In this document: piece by piece, positions 36,001 through 47,298 of the stretch
Layout: each line of letters begins with the position of its first letter
Numbering within the stretch: the stretch's first letter is position 1
Notes under the pieces: model-generated
Told to the model about the DNA's origin: nothing
Seen by the model: only the letters and a program-made list of their open reading frames with translations
Database searches by the model: none
NCBI GenBank assembly: GCA_001598975.1
Contig: BBXU01002015.1
Coordinates: forward strand, 1-60,215
DNA: 60,215 nt
From: Parachlorella kessleri
Taxonomy: Eukaryota > Chlorophyta > Trebouxiophyceae > Chlorellales > Chlorellaceae
Reading direction: 5' to 3'
Translations under genes and position numbers: made by a program

Positions 36001-39000
36001 ATCAAACAGGCCCTGCCAATAATGTACAACTTCCGGCACACCCAGTCCAGTACAGTTTCTGTCAAGCTGATGGGCAGCAAGCAGGTCCAGCTGCCAGCAT
36101 GCCCTCCTCTTACTCAGCCTGCTGCTCTCGCAGCTGGTGCAACACAACTACCTGCTGACAGGGCACCCCACTGTTCAATCCAGCCACCAAACTAGCCAGT
36201 AACCCACCGAGCCAGCCAGTTGCCATGCCCAAAGCCAGCAACCCCCTGGCAGCCAGCCGCACTCACCCAGCTTGAGGTTCTTGGCGAAGGCCTCATAGAA
36301 CTTGTTGTAGTCGTCCTTGTTCTCGGCAACCTCGCTGAACATCTCAATCACCTTCTTCACAATGTTCTTGCGGATGACCTGCATGCAAGGCACATGAACA
36401 GTTGACCTACCCGCATATGCTGTTGTGGTGTCAGTGCAGGTACCAAACACAGCACCTCATATGACGTCCCGGTGTAGCATGCTGTACCCAAGTCACTTTC
36501 AGGCAAGGTGTGCATAATGCATCTGCGCCTCTCATCTGTGGACAACTTGCTTGCAAAGGGATGTACTGCATTTTCTTGCACATACCGCCCCGCTTGCCAA
36601 CCCCTGGTTGCAGGCTCCCTTACACCACAGGCATGCAGGCATGCCGTGGCCTCCCACTGCAGCCCCAGGAGTGTCTCGTGCGCACCTTGAGGATCTTGTT
36701 CTGCTGCAGCATCTCACGCGAGATGTTGAGCGGCAGGTCCTCCGAGTCGACCACACCCTTGACAAAGCCCATCCACTCGGGGCACAGCTCATCGCAGTTG
36801 TCCATGATGAACACGCGGCGCACGTACAGCTTGATGTTGTTCTGCACATGACAAGGGGCAGGAAGCGAGCATGAGGAAGAGTGCATCGAGGTTGTCTTCA
36901 GGCTGCCCTTGTTGTGGGGCTACCCTCGAGGTCACATACCCTTACAGGATGGCAGGTAACGGGCTGGCCGTCAGGTGCCATGCAAAACCCAGGCACTTAC
37001 GGCGAACATACCCCCCGCTTGTGCCCCACATCACTTCCTGCCCACCACCAAAGACCACTCCGGGAAATCAGGATGCCTGCCCCCTGCCTTGCCGCCTCCC
37101 CACCTGCTTCTTGCGGGTGTCAAACAGGTCAAACGGCGCGCGCTTTGGGCAGAACAGCACCGCCTTGAACTCCAGCTGGCCCTCAACGCTGAAGTGCTTG
37201 TAGGCCAGGGGGTCCTCCCAGTCATTGGTCAGCGCCTTGTAGAACGCGTTGTACTCCTCACGGCTGCACAGAGAGAGGCGAGAGAAGGTCAGCCAGGGCC
37301 AGGGCAAGGGTCGGCTGGGAGGCTTTAGAAGCGCACCGCAGACAGCAGATGCAAATTTTAAGTGAAGCAGTGCCAGCCAGCAGGTGCACATACCCCTGCA
37401 GGAAACCGCCAACAGACAGGAGCTAGCCTTCTGAAGGCTATTGCTACATAAGAGCAGCCCAGCCCACAACATGCCATCCCCAGGGCACTTATACTGGGCC
37501 TCAGCTGGAGGTGTGAGACCGTACCTGATCTCATCGGGGTTGCGCATCCAGATGGGCTTCTGCTTGTTCACCAGCTGCCACTCGTGGGACACCTCCTTCA
37601 CCTTCTTCTTCTGTGTAAGCAGCAGCAAGGCAGCTTGGTTCAACACCATGTCCAGCCCATCCCAAGCACACATCCGCAAACCCCGCCATGCAAAGTGGCC
37701 ACATGGCCAGCTCTGGTCCTCAGCTTCGCGAGACCACTTCATCAAATCATCGTAGATGCAGCTTATATCCCATAGCAGCGTACCCAATGTCAATTGTGTC
37801 AAAACAAGCCCCGCGCACAAGCAAAGTTGGAGAAGCAAGGCCTAGAACAGATGCACAACAGGATCAGATGCTAGCACCTCAGATACCCCACCTTCTTGTC
37901 CTTCTTCTCCTCCTCAACCTCCTCCACCTCTCCCTCCTTTTCCTCCTTCTCGGGCTCCTCCTCGTCGTCAGACACCTCCTGCAATGCGAAATGTCAAGTG
38001 CAGGGCGTCATAGTTCCGCCATGTTTTCAGCACCGCACAGACACAACTTGTCCTCCCCAACCCGCCATGTACCCTCACACTGTAGGAGAACCGCCAGGCA
38101 TGTACCCTCCAATTGTAGGGGAGATGCCAGGCAGAGACCCAAACTGCTACTCAGCTAGTCAAGACATCAGTAACAACTCTGCCCTACGCAGAATACTACT
38201 GCCGCAGCCTCGCATGGCTTCCCCTGAGTAGGCATGAGGGTCAGTGTCCCAATTGAGGCAGCATCTGCACCATCTCAGTGCCAAATAACCACCCTAGACC
38301 CCAGTCAAAGTGCAGACCACCTACCTCACCTCATTACAACACTAGCCTTCTCTAGAAACAACTCTACTGACAACGCTAACCTTCTCGGTGGTCTTCTCGG
38401 TCCAGATGGAGATGGGGTAGGAGATGAACTCAGAGTGCTTCTTAATGAGGTCCTTGAGGCGCCGCTCCTCAAGGTACTCCAGCTGGTCCTCCTTCAGGTT
38501 CAGCACGATCTTGGTGCCGCGGCCCAGGACCTCACCTGCAGCATGGGCAGACAGGTACTCATGGAAATGCGGGGACGCTGGCAGTGCCAGATTGGACAGG
38601 GAAATGATGCGGGCTGGATGCGGGCTGGAACCAAGGGAGTATGGCAGACACCCAACCTTCATGGGCCAAATAGGACTCGTGTTTGGGTGTAGGATTTGGC
38701 AGTTTTGGAAAGGAGGGTGCACGAGATCAAACACTCGCCCTGCTAGCAACACCGGGCACCCAGGCCACCTTGAAGACTCAATGGCTCGTGATAGCCCATT
38801 GATGGCTAGCAGTGGCCCGAGCCCTCCCAGGGCTTGGCTGGACTCACCCTCGGTGTCACGGGTAATGGTGAAGGAGCCGCCGGCCTGAGACTCCCACACA
38901 TACTGCTCGTCATCGTTGTTCTTGGTCACCACAGTCACCTGCAAGGGCAATATGTGGTAGCCTGCTTGGGCAGAGTGGAGGTCTGCGCAGCAGGGCTCCT

Positions 39001-40192
39001 TGTACAGATGCCTCATGGATATGCCAACACTCGCGCTCCCCCAACTATTAGTGGGGTAGGCTGGGCAACTCCTTTTTACCACAACACAACACAACACAAC
39101 CTTAACCTTATAACAACCACAGCGGGTATATGGCCTGCATCAAAATGAAACTGCAGACCAGCCTGTCAGCTTCAAGGCCAGCTACCATGTCCCTCCCCCC
39201 CAAACCAGTGAATGCTATAAAGACCAACACCATGCATGGGTTTGCTCCCACCCCCACACCAGATTTCGGCGCTCCACTAGTATAGCTAATGGTTGGTACT
39301 AATATGCTAGTATTGTAGTTGCTCACCTTGTCGGCCACCAGGTAGGCGGAGTAGAAGCCCACACCAAACTGGCCGATCATGGACACGTCAGCGCCGGCCG
39401 ACAGCGCCTCCATGAAGGCCTTGGTGCCGGAGCGGGCAATGGTACCCAGGTTATTGACCAGGTCAGCCTTAGTCATGCCGATACCCGAGTCGACGATGGT
39501 CAGGGTGCGGTTGGTCTTGTCGGGGATGATGTGGATGTACAGCTCGGGGTTGGAGTCCAGGACGGACTTGTCGGTGAGGGACATGTAGCGGATCTTGTCC
39601 AGGGCGTCGGAGGAGTTGGAGATGAGCTCGCGCAGGAAGATCTCCTTGTTGGAGTAGAAGGTGTTGATAATCTGCGGGCAGCGCAGGAAGAACGGCCAGG
39701 GGTAAGGCAGGGAGCTGGTGTGTAGCAAGACCAACATAGCGTGGAGGAGAGTACGGAATGGACGAGCAAGACCAGTAGGTCACAACCCCAATCGGGGGGT
39801 CCCCCGGGTAGTGAAGTAAACCAACACTACTGGCGGGTGGTAGAGCAACATTGAGAGGGCAATAGATAGCAGCTTTCATAATCCATGCTAGGGAAAGTAC
39901 CAGTCACGCTATACCGAGAGAGGCTAAGACTACAGGGCACCAGCACTGGGCTTCTAGAAACTCACCAGTGACAGCAGCTGGTTAATTTCCGCCTCTGCAC
40001 ACAGGGTACCAACAGTACGTTAAGAGTGCTGATCGGCTATTGCGCTAGCTGGTTCCGGTCCTGGCATACCCACAGGTAGCGCAGCAACGGCAAAACAAGC
40101 TGATCAGCGCCGCAGCCATCAGCGGCATGCAGTGGCATGGCCATCAATAAGCACTCACGGAAGGCATAGGTCTCAGTATTCTCGGACGCCAT
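33091..40192 (-). CDS. HSP90A: Cytosolic heat shock protein 90 (HSP90A)
   Basis: ATP-dependent chaperone of the cytosol. Seventeen exons: 40192-40159, 39994-39966, 39671-39327, 38938-38848, 38535-38381, 37978-37892, 37610-37525, 37263-37104, 36841-36686, 36378-36267, 35773-35630, 35309-35194, 34864-34772, 34495-34340, 34036-33865, 33562-33461 and 33185-33091, 710 aa, the usual length. The N-terminal ATPase domain carries [31 protein letters not shown] and [17 protein letters not shown] charged Glu/Lys linker is encoded mostly by exon 6. The middle domain has FDLFDTRKK and [15 protein letters not shown] (catalytic Arg/Gln loop). The dimerisation domain ends in MEEVD, the TPR-cochaperone signal of cytosolic forms; no transit or ER signal is present. 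The exon 5 donor is GTTAGC, weaker than the rest. Perfect heat shock elements lie upstream, so heat induction is expected. Confidence 0.99.
38066..38131 (-). repeat. 33-bp tandem repeat, two copies, in HSP90 intron 5
   Basis: Units 38066-38098 and 38099-38131 both begin CATGTACCCTC and end GCCAGG, with a shared TGTAGG in the middle. They are intronic and moderately diverged. Confidence 0.85.
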
Positions 40193-40390
40193 TATGGCTT
40201 CCTGACCCTGAAGCGCACTTCGCACTGGATTTGCTCAGGCCGGAGGAACAAGGCAGGCTGATTGCTTGATGGGCGGACTTGGTTGCGCAGGTGGGGGCAG
40301 ACACTAATTGCCGAAGCCAAGCACATCCAAAGACGGAGGGCAGGGCCGTGTGCGGAAAATGAACCGGTCAAGCGAGGTTCCCGCCTTACG

Positions 40391-40405
40391 CGAAGCTTCT
40401 TGAAG
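40391..40405 (-). promoter_or_regulatory. Perfect three-module heat shock element
   Basis: CGAAGCTTCTTGAAG matches nGAAnnTTCnnGAAn exactly: GAA at 40392-40394, TTC at 40397-40399, GAA at 40402-40404. It is 200 bp upstream of the HSP90 start codon, the normal place for binding of trimeric heat shock factor. Confidence 0.85.
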
Positions 40406-40442
40406 AAATTTGCCACCGTTTCAAAAACACACCACGTCCACC

Positions 40443-40585
40443 GAAGTTCCTGAGAATAGCAATTCTCGAAACCCAGTGTGACTGTCGGCCTCTTAACCTT
40501 GGGGTCTGTAAGAGTGCCGCAGCGTCTAGCCAAGGACATGGCAAGCCGGCAATAAGAGCAAGACCTAGTGTTGGGTTTCTCGAAA
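40443..40585 (-). promoter_or_regulatory. Two further heat shock half-element pairs upstream of HSP90
   Basis: ATTCTCGAAA (TTC 40463-40465, GAA 40468-40470) and TTTCTCGAAA (TTC 40577-40579, GAA 40582-40584) each contain two facing modules, with extra GAA units nearby (40443-40445, 40454-40456). Together with 40391-40405 they form a cluster over about 190 bp between HSP90 and the gene upstream of it. Confidence 0.7.
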
Positions 40586-40669
40586 TAAAGTACGAGAATA
40601 AGAAGTGCCCAGCGCTGATCACGCGCTCTGACATCACTCAGGCTTGGGTTAACTCAGTTGATGCCCAAG

Positions 40670-41760
40670 TTAGATGCCCATGGCAGGTAGCAGTGCTTGC
40701 AAGAAGGCTGACAGGATGAAGAAGGCTAGGAGAGCCATCACTGCCGGCCATGCCTTGTTGCCAGGGAACTCCTCCCCGTTCACTGCAAGCGGACACACAA
40801 ACTGTGTTGTAATGCCTGTTCCAGGGCAACGAGCTACATTATTGGCTGCGTCTGTAGCAGTACTCCATACGCGAAAAAGAGCAGGACGGTGCTCACGGGA
40901 AGATCGCACCGAAGATCCCACTACAGTCTGCGGATATTGAGAGCCAAACTGCTGCCTGACTGACCTGTATCCCTCGCTCGTTGGAGGTAATATGCAAAAA
41001 GAAATACGGCCGCTGCGAGGCCCAGGCCGTAGCCTGCTGCGCTGACTGGCGGTCCTTGCTGCACTAGAGCCACCGCCTGCAAGTTTGGCAAAATTGGATT
41101 GCCAATCCTCCACGGCTGAAGGCGCCGGCGCAGGCCAAGTCAGACCATAATGCTGCCCCTGAGCTGCTGCCATGCCTCCTATTGCTTACACAACCACCGA
41201 TCTTGACGCCAGCTTGATAACTCTGCTTCAAGCTCCGCTTCCCCCTTGTCAGCGATCAGGCGTTCCAAACCGGCCACCCAGCCAAGGGACGGTGTTTACC
41301 AGGCCTTGACTTGGCTGTCAACCCAGGACAGTAAAGTGACAATTGTTGACATCGCAGCTCACCGCTATTGTAGTAGCAGTGCCACCGACGGTTGTGGGCA
41401 CACTAGGCCGCCCCTTGTCTGCCGGCTGCATGGTAAGTCCACGAAACGCTCCCTCCGCACCCACCACGGCAGCTGCAAGCAGCATAGAAGCGTGTCAGGG
41501 GTCAGTATTTGAACAGACCTGGCTGAGTCACCTTCGCTGGGGAGAAACCACTACCCACCAAAAGCGATTGCCTGCTGTGTGAGTGCCACTGCTGCCTCTG
41601 CGCCATCAGCTGAAGCCCGGACCGGGGCTGGTGCATGTCTCCCAGGCACCCTAGTTCTTTTATGATCTCCGAACTGACTCTTGAAAGCGGCACGGCGCCC
41701 ATAGTGTCTTGCCCGCAGAGTGCAGGCATATGATGCCATCAACATTACAGCGTTGGTCAT
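40670..41760 (-). CDS. Plastid-targeted two-helix membrane protein, unknown function
   Basis: Family not recognised. Exons: 41760-41559, 41472-41363, 41076-40965 and 40782-40670, 178 aa with consistent phases (1, 0, 1). The N-terminal 50-60 residues are rich in Arg/Ala/Ser (LRARHYGRRAAFKS, then HAPAPVRASADG), like a chloroplast transit peptide with a VRA|S-type cleavage site. A short soluble part (RGLTMQPADKGRPSVPTTVG) follows, then two hydrophobic helices, AAGYGLGLAAAVFLFAYYL and AWPAVMALLAFFILSAFLQA, joined by a charged loop (QRARDTVNGEEFPGNK). A small thylakoid or envelope protein is likely. ATGs at 41745 and 41739 are alternative starts. It is divergent from the dioxygenase gene. Confidence 0.75.
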
Positions 41761-42066
41761 TATCACCCTGTTGGTAAAGCTCACTGAGACTGCTTGATTG
41801 TGAAAGCCATCAGTTACAACTTGCAGGACCAATAGATCAAGGTGAACTCCCGCTCGCGCCTAGAGTGCTTCAAGCTTGGCGACATTCCAACAAGCCACGA
41901 TCAGGCCTCTCCGGACAGGTATGCGAGCCTGGAAAGGGGCTAACAGGCTCCTCCGCCTCTTGACCCAGCAGGCACCTAGTTACGAAATATCTAGTCCTAA
42001 GTTCTTGTTCGATCTGTTCTTATTGAGCACTTCTCCGCGGCTGTGTGAGGAGAGATTAGCGTAACC
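41761..42066. promoter_or_regulatory. Divergent promoter region
   Basis: About 300 bp separate the starts of the plastid membrane protein (-) and the dioxygenase (+), so both promoters must lie here. I see no TATA box or other clear motif. Confidence 0.4.
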
Positions 42067-45000
42067 ATGCTAGGGAGGCAGGGAGCACGGAAACTTGGCG
42101 CCTATGCACCTATGGCACTTAGGGCTGTGAGCTCGTTCACCCAACTTCCAGTTATAGATATCTCACCACTCATTGACGAGACTTCAGTAAGCCGGCCCAT
42201 GCCAGGTGCTTCCCTTTCTCCTGGCTGTAGAAAGGATGCAGGGACCCAGGTGACTCTTACTTGTATGCAACCCCTGCAGAGTTTGCAGTCCAGGCTACAA
42301 ACAGGGCGGCAGCTGGACACAGCATGCAGGGAGGTGGGGTTTTTCTATGTCCAAGGTCACGGCATGCCAGCCGAGGTGCAAGAGGGGGTTCTGGCAGAAG
42401 CCCGACGCTGGTTCTCACTCCCGGTGAGCACTGCTAGCGCTGTTGCTTGCTGCCTTGCGGCATGCCGCAAGGTTGCCATGCGCATGGCAACCTTGGTTCC
42501 GGTCGCTTAGGACGAGCCAAGGAAGCCATTGGAGCCTGGAACCTGGAACCTGGAACCTTTGGGTGCTGTTGGTTGGATTGCAAATTGGCATCCTGAAGCT
42601 CACAAGGATGCTTTTTAAAATGCAGGAGAGTGTGAAGCAGCAAATAGCTCTGAGTCCAGACAGGCACTACCGGGGCTGGCAGCAGCTGGGTGCCAATGTC
42701 ACGAGGTAAGCAAAAAGGACAAGAGTCACCCTGCTGGTGCCTTTATGGACTACCTATGGGACTCTTACTTGTACCTGAAGCAGCAATTTTGTCATGGGAC
42801 TAGCAACCACGGAGTGCTCTCGTTGGCACATGGTACATCCATGTCACTGCCTTTTGTCCTTAGCAAGCAACAAGTAGCTGTCCCTGCTCCGTGGCGAAGA
42901 GGCGCGCATGGCTGGCCCGCAGGTATGAAGGCGGCTATCAACGGGACTGGCATGAAGCCATCGACTTGTACAAGGAAGTGCTGCCGAAAGACCTCAAGGT
43001 AAGTTGGAGGTACTGCTGCAATAGGGCCTGCAACAAGGCCTGTCGGGTATCTGGTGGCATTGCCGGGCCCTGTGTTGTCTAGGATGCATGCAGGAATCAG
43101 CAGGGGCATTGTTTGGTCAGTTGCGCAGAACCCGATCAGCTTGGGAAGACACTGCGGCGGGCTGGTCATATATATCGGACCAACCAAGGGGCACAAGCAT
43201 GAGTTAGACAGGCTGTCCAGCTGCTGAGACCTTAACTCCAAAGTGTGATTCGCCGTCCTCTCGCAACTGCCCAGCTTGAAAAGACATGAACAGCAGCGCC
43301 ATCGGATAACAGCTCAAGTAGCATTGCTGGCCCCCTTCGACCCACCGCAGGAAAGCGGCCTCCAACCCAGTCCGATCCATGGCAGCAATCCCTGGCCAGA
43401 CCAGGTCCCCGAGTTTGCCACAGCTCTGCGGCTGTACATTGACGGCTGTCTGAGCGTTGGGGCAGCCATACTGCGCGGCATTGCCTTGGGGCTTCAGCTG
43501 CCCGAGCATTTCTTCGAAGGACCCACGGCAGGTAAGATTCCATGGTGTATATAAGCTACCTTGTCCAGGCACAGCACCCTATTCATGCTGGCCGGACGAT
43601 CCCACTGGCATGCTTTCACAGACTTCCACCAGTTTGGCACTACTTCACTGACAGGGTGGCATGTCTCATCCCTATTTCCTGCTGTCTCCCTTCCTTCTCA
43701 TCTCCCATCCTAACCCCCGATCTGCTCTTCCAGCTTCCAACAGGGTATCTTGCCGTCTGTCTCTACAGGCAGGGACGGCGCATACTGGGTAACGCGGGTT
43801 ATCCACTACCCTCCTCTCGCCCAGGGCAGCCAATACCAGGCCACCGGCTCTCAAGCAGCAGCAGCAGCGGCAGCAGAAAGGGCCGACGTAGAGCGCAGCA
43901 CACAGCTGTCGTGTGGCGAGCACACAGACTATGGCCTTCTGACGCTAGTAAACCAGGAGAGCCATGTCGAAGCACTGCAGGTAGGCTTGGCTGTATCAAA
44001 ATTGGCTAGGGAAATAGAAAGAAGGGGAGGGCACCTCATCCTTGTTAATTCAGCTGGGACGTGTGTGCCTGCCCTTCTGTAATGCTAGTGCTATTCAAGC
44101 AGCCACAGCCACACAGTGGTGATGGGTAGCGCCTTCAGACTGGGCATTTCTTTGGGTGCTGGGAACAGGATCTTGCCTACCCACTAGTGCGGGGTGGGTC
44201 AGTGCCCAAAGCCGTGGCCACAGGCTGGTCGCCGTCTAAGCCAACAGTTGAGCCGATTTTACGTGACACGCAGCCAGACCCCTTGGAAATTATCAAAAGT
44301 TTAGCTTGCCTTTCGCGCTACTAGGCGAGGGTCTTTGCTAGATGATGCCCCATCGGTGAGGTGACCTCAGTCAGGGACTTTGAAGTGGCGCAGGTTAAGA
44401 ATGCAGATGGGCAGTGGGTCAGTGCCGCACCGCTGCCCCATTCGTTTGTTGTCAACATTGGCGACATGTTCAAGGTAATCCGCTGATGGGACTCACTGCA
44501 TGAAAGGGCAGGAGTGCCTAGGCCTGCTTAGGAGGGTGGTGGAAAGCTGTAAACCTAGACTAGGCCTGCATAGAGGTGACGAAGCTAGCAGGTACCTGGC
44601 TGTAGCTCCTACACATGAACGCTGCCATTGCATGGCCGTTGCCAACACAAGCATCGTATGGCATGCACCTGTGTGCCTGGTGCACCGTCTGTGGCCTCAC
44701 AAGTGGCCTTGCCCAGTACGTGCTGCTCTCCTCCCAACCTGAAAATACAGCGTGGCGCACACAGACATCCTTGCTCTAGACCGCACGAAAGGGCCAGCCA
44801 TTAGGCAGCTGCCTGTGCCCCTCCAGGTGTGGACCAACGGGCGCTACACCCCCACCCTCCACAGGGTGGTCAATGGAGACCCCCGGCACTCCAGGGTGTC
44901 AGCCGCCTTCTTCTACGAGCCCTGCTATGAGGCCGTGGTGGAGCCGCTGCCTCAGTTCTGCAGTGACCGGTAAGCCTGCAGGAGGTATCTGTCCAAAGGA

Positions 45001-45511
45001 TCGCACCTTGCAAGAAGCTTGGCCGCTTCCCTAGGGGAGTCGGATGGGTGGATCTTCCTATGAAAGCATCTTTGACCTCAAGGCTTTTTTGGGCCTAATG
45101 CTCTGTGCTTTCCAGTGTTTGAGCCAGGTTGCAGGTGTCCAGTCCGTGGTAGCCTTCCAGCGTGCTGTCGCGCTCGTTGTGTTGCCTAGAATGTTCGACA
45201 TGTACCTTGCCTCATGGGCTGTCATCCTCCCCGGAGCAGTTGGTCAAGAGCAGTGCGTCCTGCAGCCATCGCATGTAGGCAATCGCAGCCCAGGTGGACC
45301 TGCATGTGCATACAGCGTCTGAGACCTGATGGCTGGTGGAACTAGTGGCACGCGCTGTGCGAACACACAGCATTAAGCAATGGGCACTGGGTGGGTGCTC
45401 GGCCCCGCTCATGTTGGCTCACTGGCTTCTGTCTGCAGGCCGGCACTATACCAACCCATAAGGTATGGCACCCACCTGGAAAGCAAGGTGCGTACCAACT
45501 TTGAGCTATGA
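42067..45511 (+). CDS. 2-oxoglutarate/Fe(II)-dependent dioxygenase, isopenicillin N synthase-like
   Basis: Oxidises an unknown small molecule using Fe(II), O2 and 2-oxoglutarate. Exons: 42067-42186, 42280-42423, 42626-42705, 42923-42998, 43351-43531, 43769-43980, 44394-44474, 44827-44969 and 45439-45511, 369 aa. The N-terminal block LPVIDISPLID and EVGFFYVQGHGMP is the DIOX_N domain. The catalytic jelly roll has His252 and Asp254 in GEHTDYGLLTLV, distal His310 in TPTLHRVVN, and Arg321/Ser323 in RVSAAFFYEP, which binds the 2-oxoglutarate carboxylate; all metal and cosubstrate ligands are present. The C-terminus PIRYGTHLESKV is typical. The family includes gibberellin, flavonoid and antibiotic enzymes, and substrate cannot be inferred. 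The first 25 residues (basic, Ala-rich) could be a weak organelle signal. A poly-Ala run of seven sits before the HxD motif. Confidence 0.93.
42453..42495. repeat. Two overlapping perfect palindromes in a dioxygenase intron
   Basis: Positions 42453-42472 (CCTTGCGGCATGCCGCAAGG) and 42468-42495 (28 bp, centred on CATGCGCATG) are both perfect palindromes without spacer and share CAAGG. They lie 30 nt into intron 2. About 40 bp further on, CCTGGAA is repeated three times (from 42535). Confidence 0.95.
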
Positions 45512-47298
45512 GGGGATGCCAAAGGGCAGCGCCCCGCTGTAAAAACACCACAATGTGTACGGCAGCGCTCTGTAGGTGTCAGGCGCATACCTATGGTCGT
45601 GCTGCAATGGCCCTCTGCTGTATTTGCATCAGCCTAGGCTTACCTGGACTTGCAGTACTAGTATAGCCAGGGTGAAACAAATTAGTTGTTGTGGGCACCG
45701 GCCGGGGGCGTGATATATAATACAATCGGTCCTCAGGCCTAGTAAGGGGCCACCGCCGGTTGCATGCCATGGGCACATATCCCACAGAGCGGCCTCAGAC
45801 CAGCAGAGTAGGTAGGGTGAGCGTGGCATTGTGCTTGATTGCTAGTGATGGTGGCAGTGTTGTGGTGTCAATATAGCGCCTTGTTGTTGTAGAATGCTGC
45901 CTGTGCCAGGGCTGAGCACTGGGCCCTGTACATGCCTTGAATTTCTCTGTAAACTTGCAAGCGGGGAAGGCTGTGTTTTCTACGCTGCGGTGCATGTGCT
46001 CGTTTGGCGGTTGCAGCCTGGTGGATGCTTCCTGTTGTCCATACGCTAGGGTGAGCTTATAGTGGCAGGTCAGCCTCTGCTAGGGGCAAGGGGAGAGCGT
46101 GCATCTATCTGGCCATGACACCGGGACTGGGCGTCCTTGACATACCAATCAGCAATGTAGTGCACGGGCTTCACCAGCAACGGCAAAGTGTTGAGTTCTG
46201 TTGGATCTGACCAGGCCCACACATGTCCCAGACCTGTTGAAGTTGACCATACCGCATATTGCGCAGCTTCCTCCCTGAAACCGGTGCTAACACCTAGTGG
46301 AGTCGCATTATACCAACCGTTCGTGCCAGCCCCTGCGACTTGGATGTCGATCTATCACTAGCCTATAGGTGGAGACGCATGCGTCCGCGGACGGCATGCC
46401 GCCCTTGTGCGCGGGAGCACTTTGTAAAACGCTGCGGATATATCTTCTGCAACGTTGCTGGAGCCCTTGGGACCATGGCTGAGACCAGGGAGCGAACCGT
46501 GCCCGCGCTCTTGTCAGTCCGGGCCGGCCCGGTTAAGGAGGGCTTGCCTTCCCAATTAGAGGTATTGATTTCGCCTGTCTCTTTACTGACTCTTCTCTGA
46601 CCTGCAAATAATAAAAGTAAGGGTTAGTGTGCTACGCGGTAATCCGCCGACGGCCACAACACTGTACGGACAAGGGCCACAAATCTGGCCCCTTGCACCT
46701 TGACGAATCGAGAGATTGCCAGGAGAACGGCGATCTCTCTATTAAGAGATCAAGCAAGAACCCAAGACACATTCCATTCCTGCAGTCCTCAGCGCGCTGC
46801 AGCGCAGTTGCGGTTGGCCGTGAGGCTGCGGTCTGTCCAACAACAGTCCAGCTCACAACAAGAGGCGTGGAAGAAAAAGCCGCGCAGCAGAACTACCTTT
46901 GCTGCAAGAAGCAGGCTTCCAGCGGCACGGATCGCCTTCTTCCATGACGCTGCACCCCGCGGACAGTTCCCCTTAGACAGCTAAGTTACACCTCAGGTAA
47001 GCTTGCTCTTCCAAGCAGTGGGCTTCTAGGTGGATGAGGGTTATGGTTATTGTGTGGCCCACCGGTATTGGCACGGGGCCTCTACCCAGCAAAGTGTCGT
47101 TGTGTCGTGAAAATAGTCCCCCTCTCTAACTATGCACTCCACCCTGTTGATGCCTGTCCCTGGCTGGGCACGGTTTTGTCTGTGCCGCCCGGGGGATGCT
47201 GGCAATGCCGCATCGGCTAAGGTGTCTTGCTGCCTGGCCCCCCAACCGATAGTGCAGGCGAACCTGTCATCCTGACGCCACCTACGACAGAGCCCTGG
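45512..47298. other. Intergenic region and 5' UTR of the Gln-rich gene
   Basis: No protein-coding gene is supported. A GATATATAATA stretch lies near 45710. A probable 5' UTR intron runs from donor CAG|GTAAGC at 46997 to acceptor GATAG at 47252 (or GTGCAG at 47256), just before the first ATG of the next gene. The open frames at 46340-46600 and 46627-46980 have no recognisable domain; they could be 5' UTR or a missed upstream exon. Confidence 0.4.
45949..45953 (+). terminator. Probable dioxygenase poly(A) signal TGTAA
   Basis: TGTAA sits 438 nt after the dioxygenase stop, within the usual range for chlorophyte 3' UTRs. Confidence 0.45.

Noticed and set aside
46340..46980. Possible upstream coding exons of the Gln-rich gene
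   Set aside because: Two open frames exist but neither joins 47299 in frame with good splice sites or shows a domain; left as 5' UTR or unknown.
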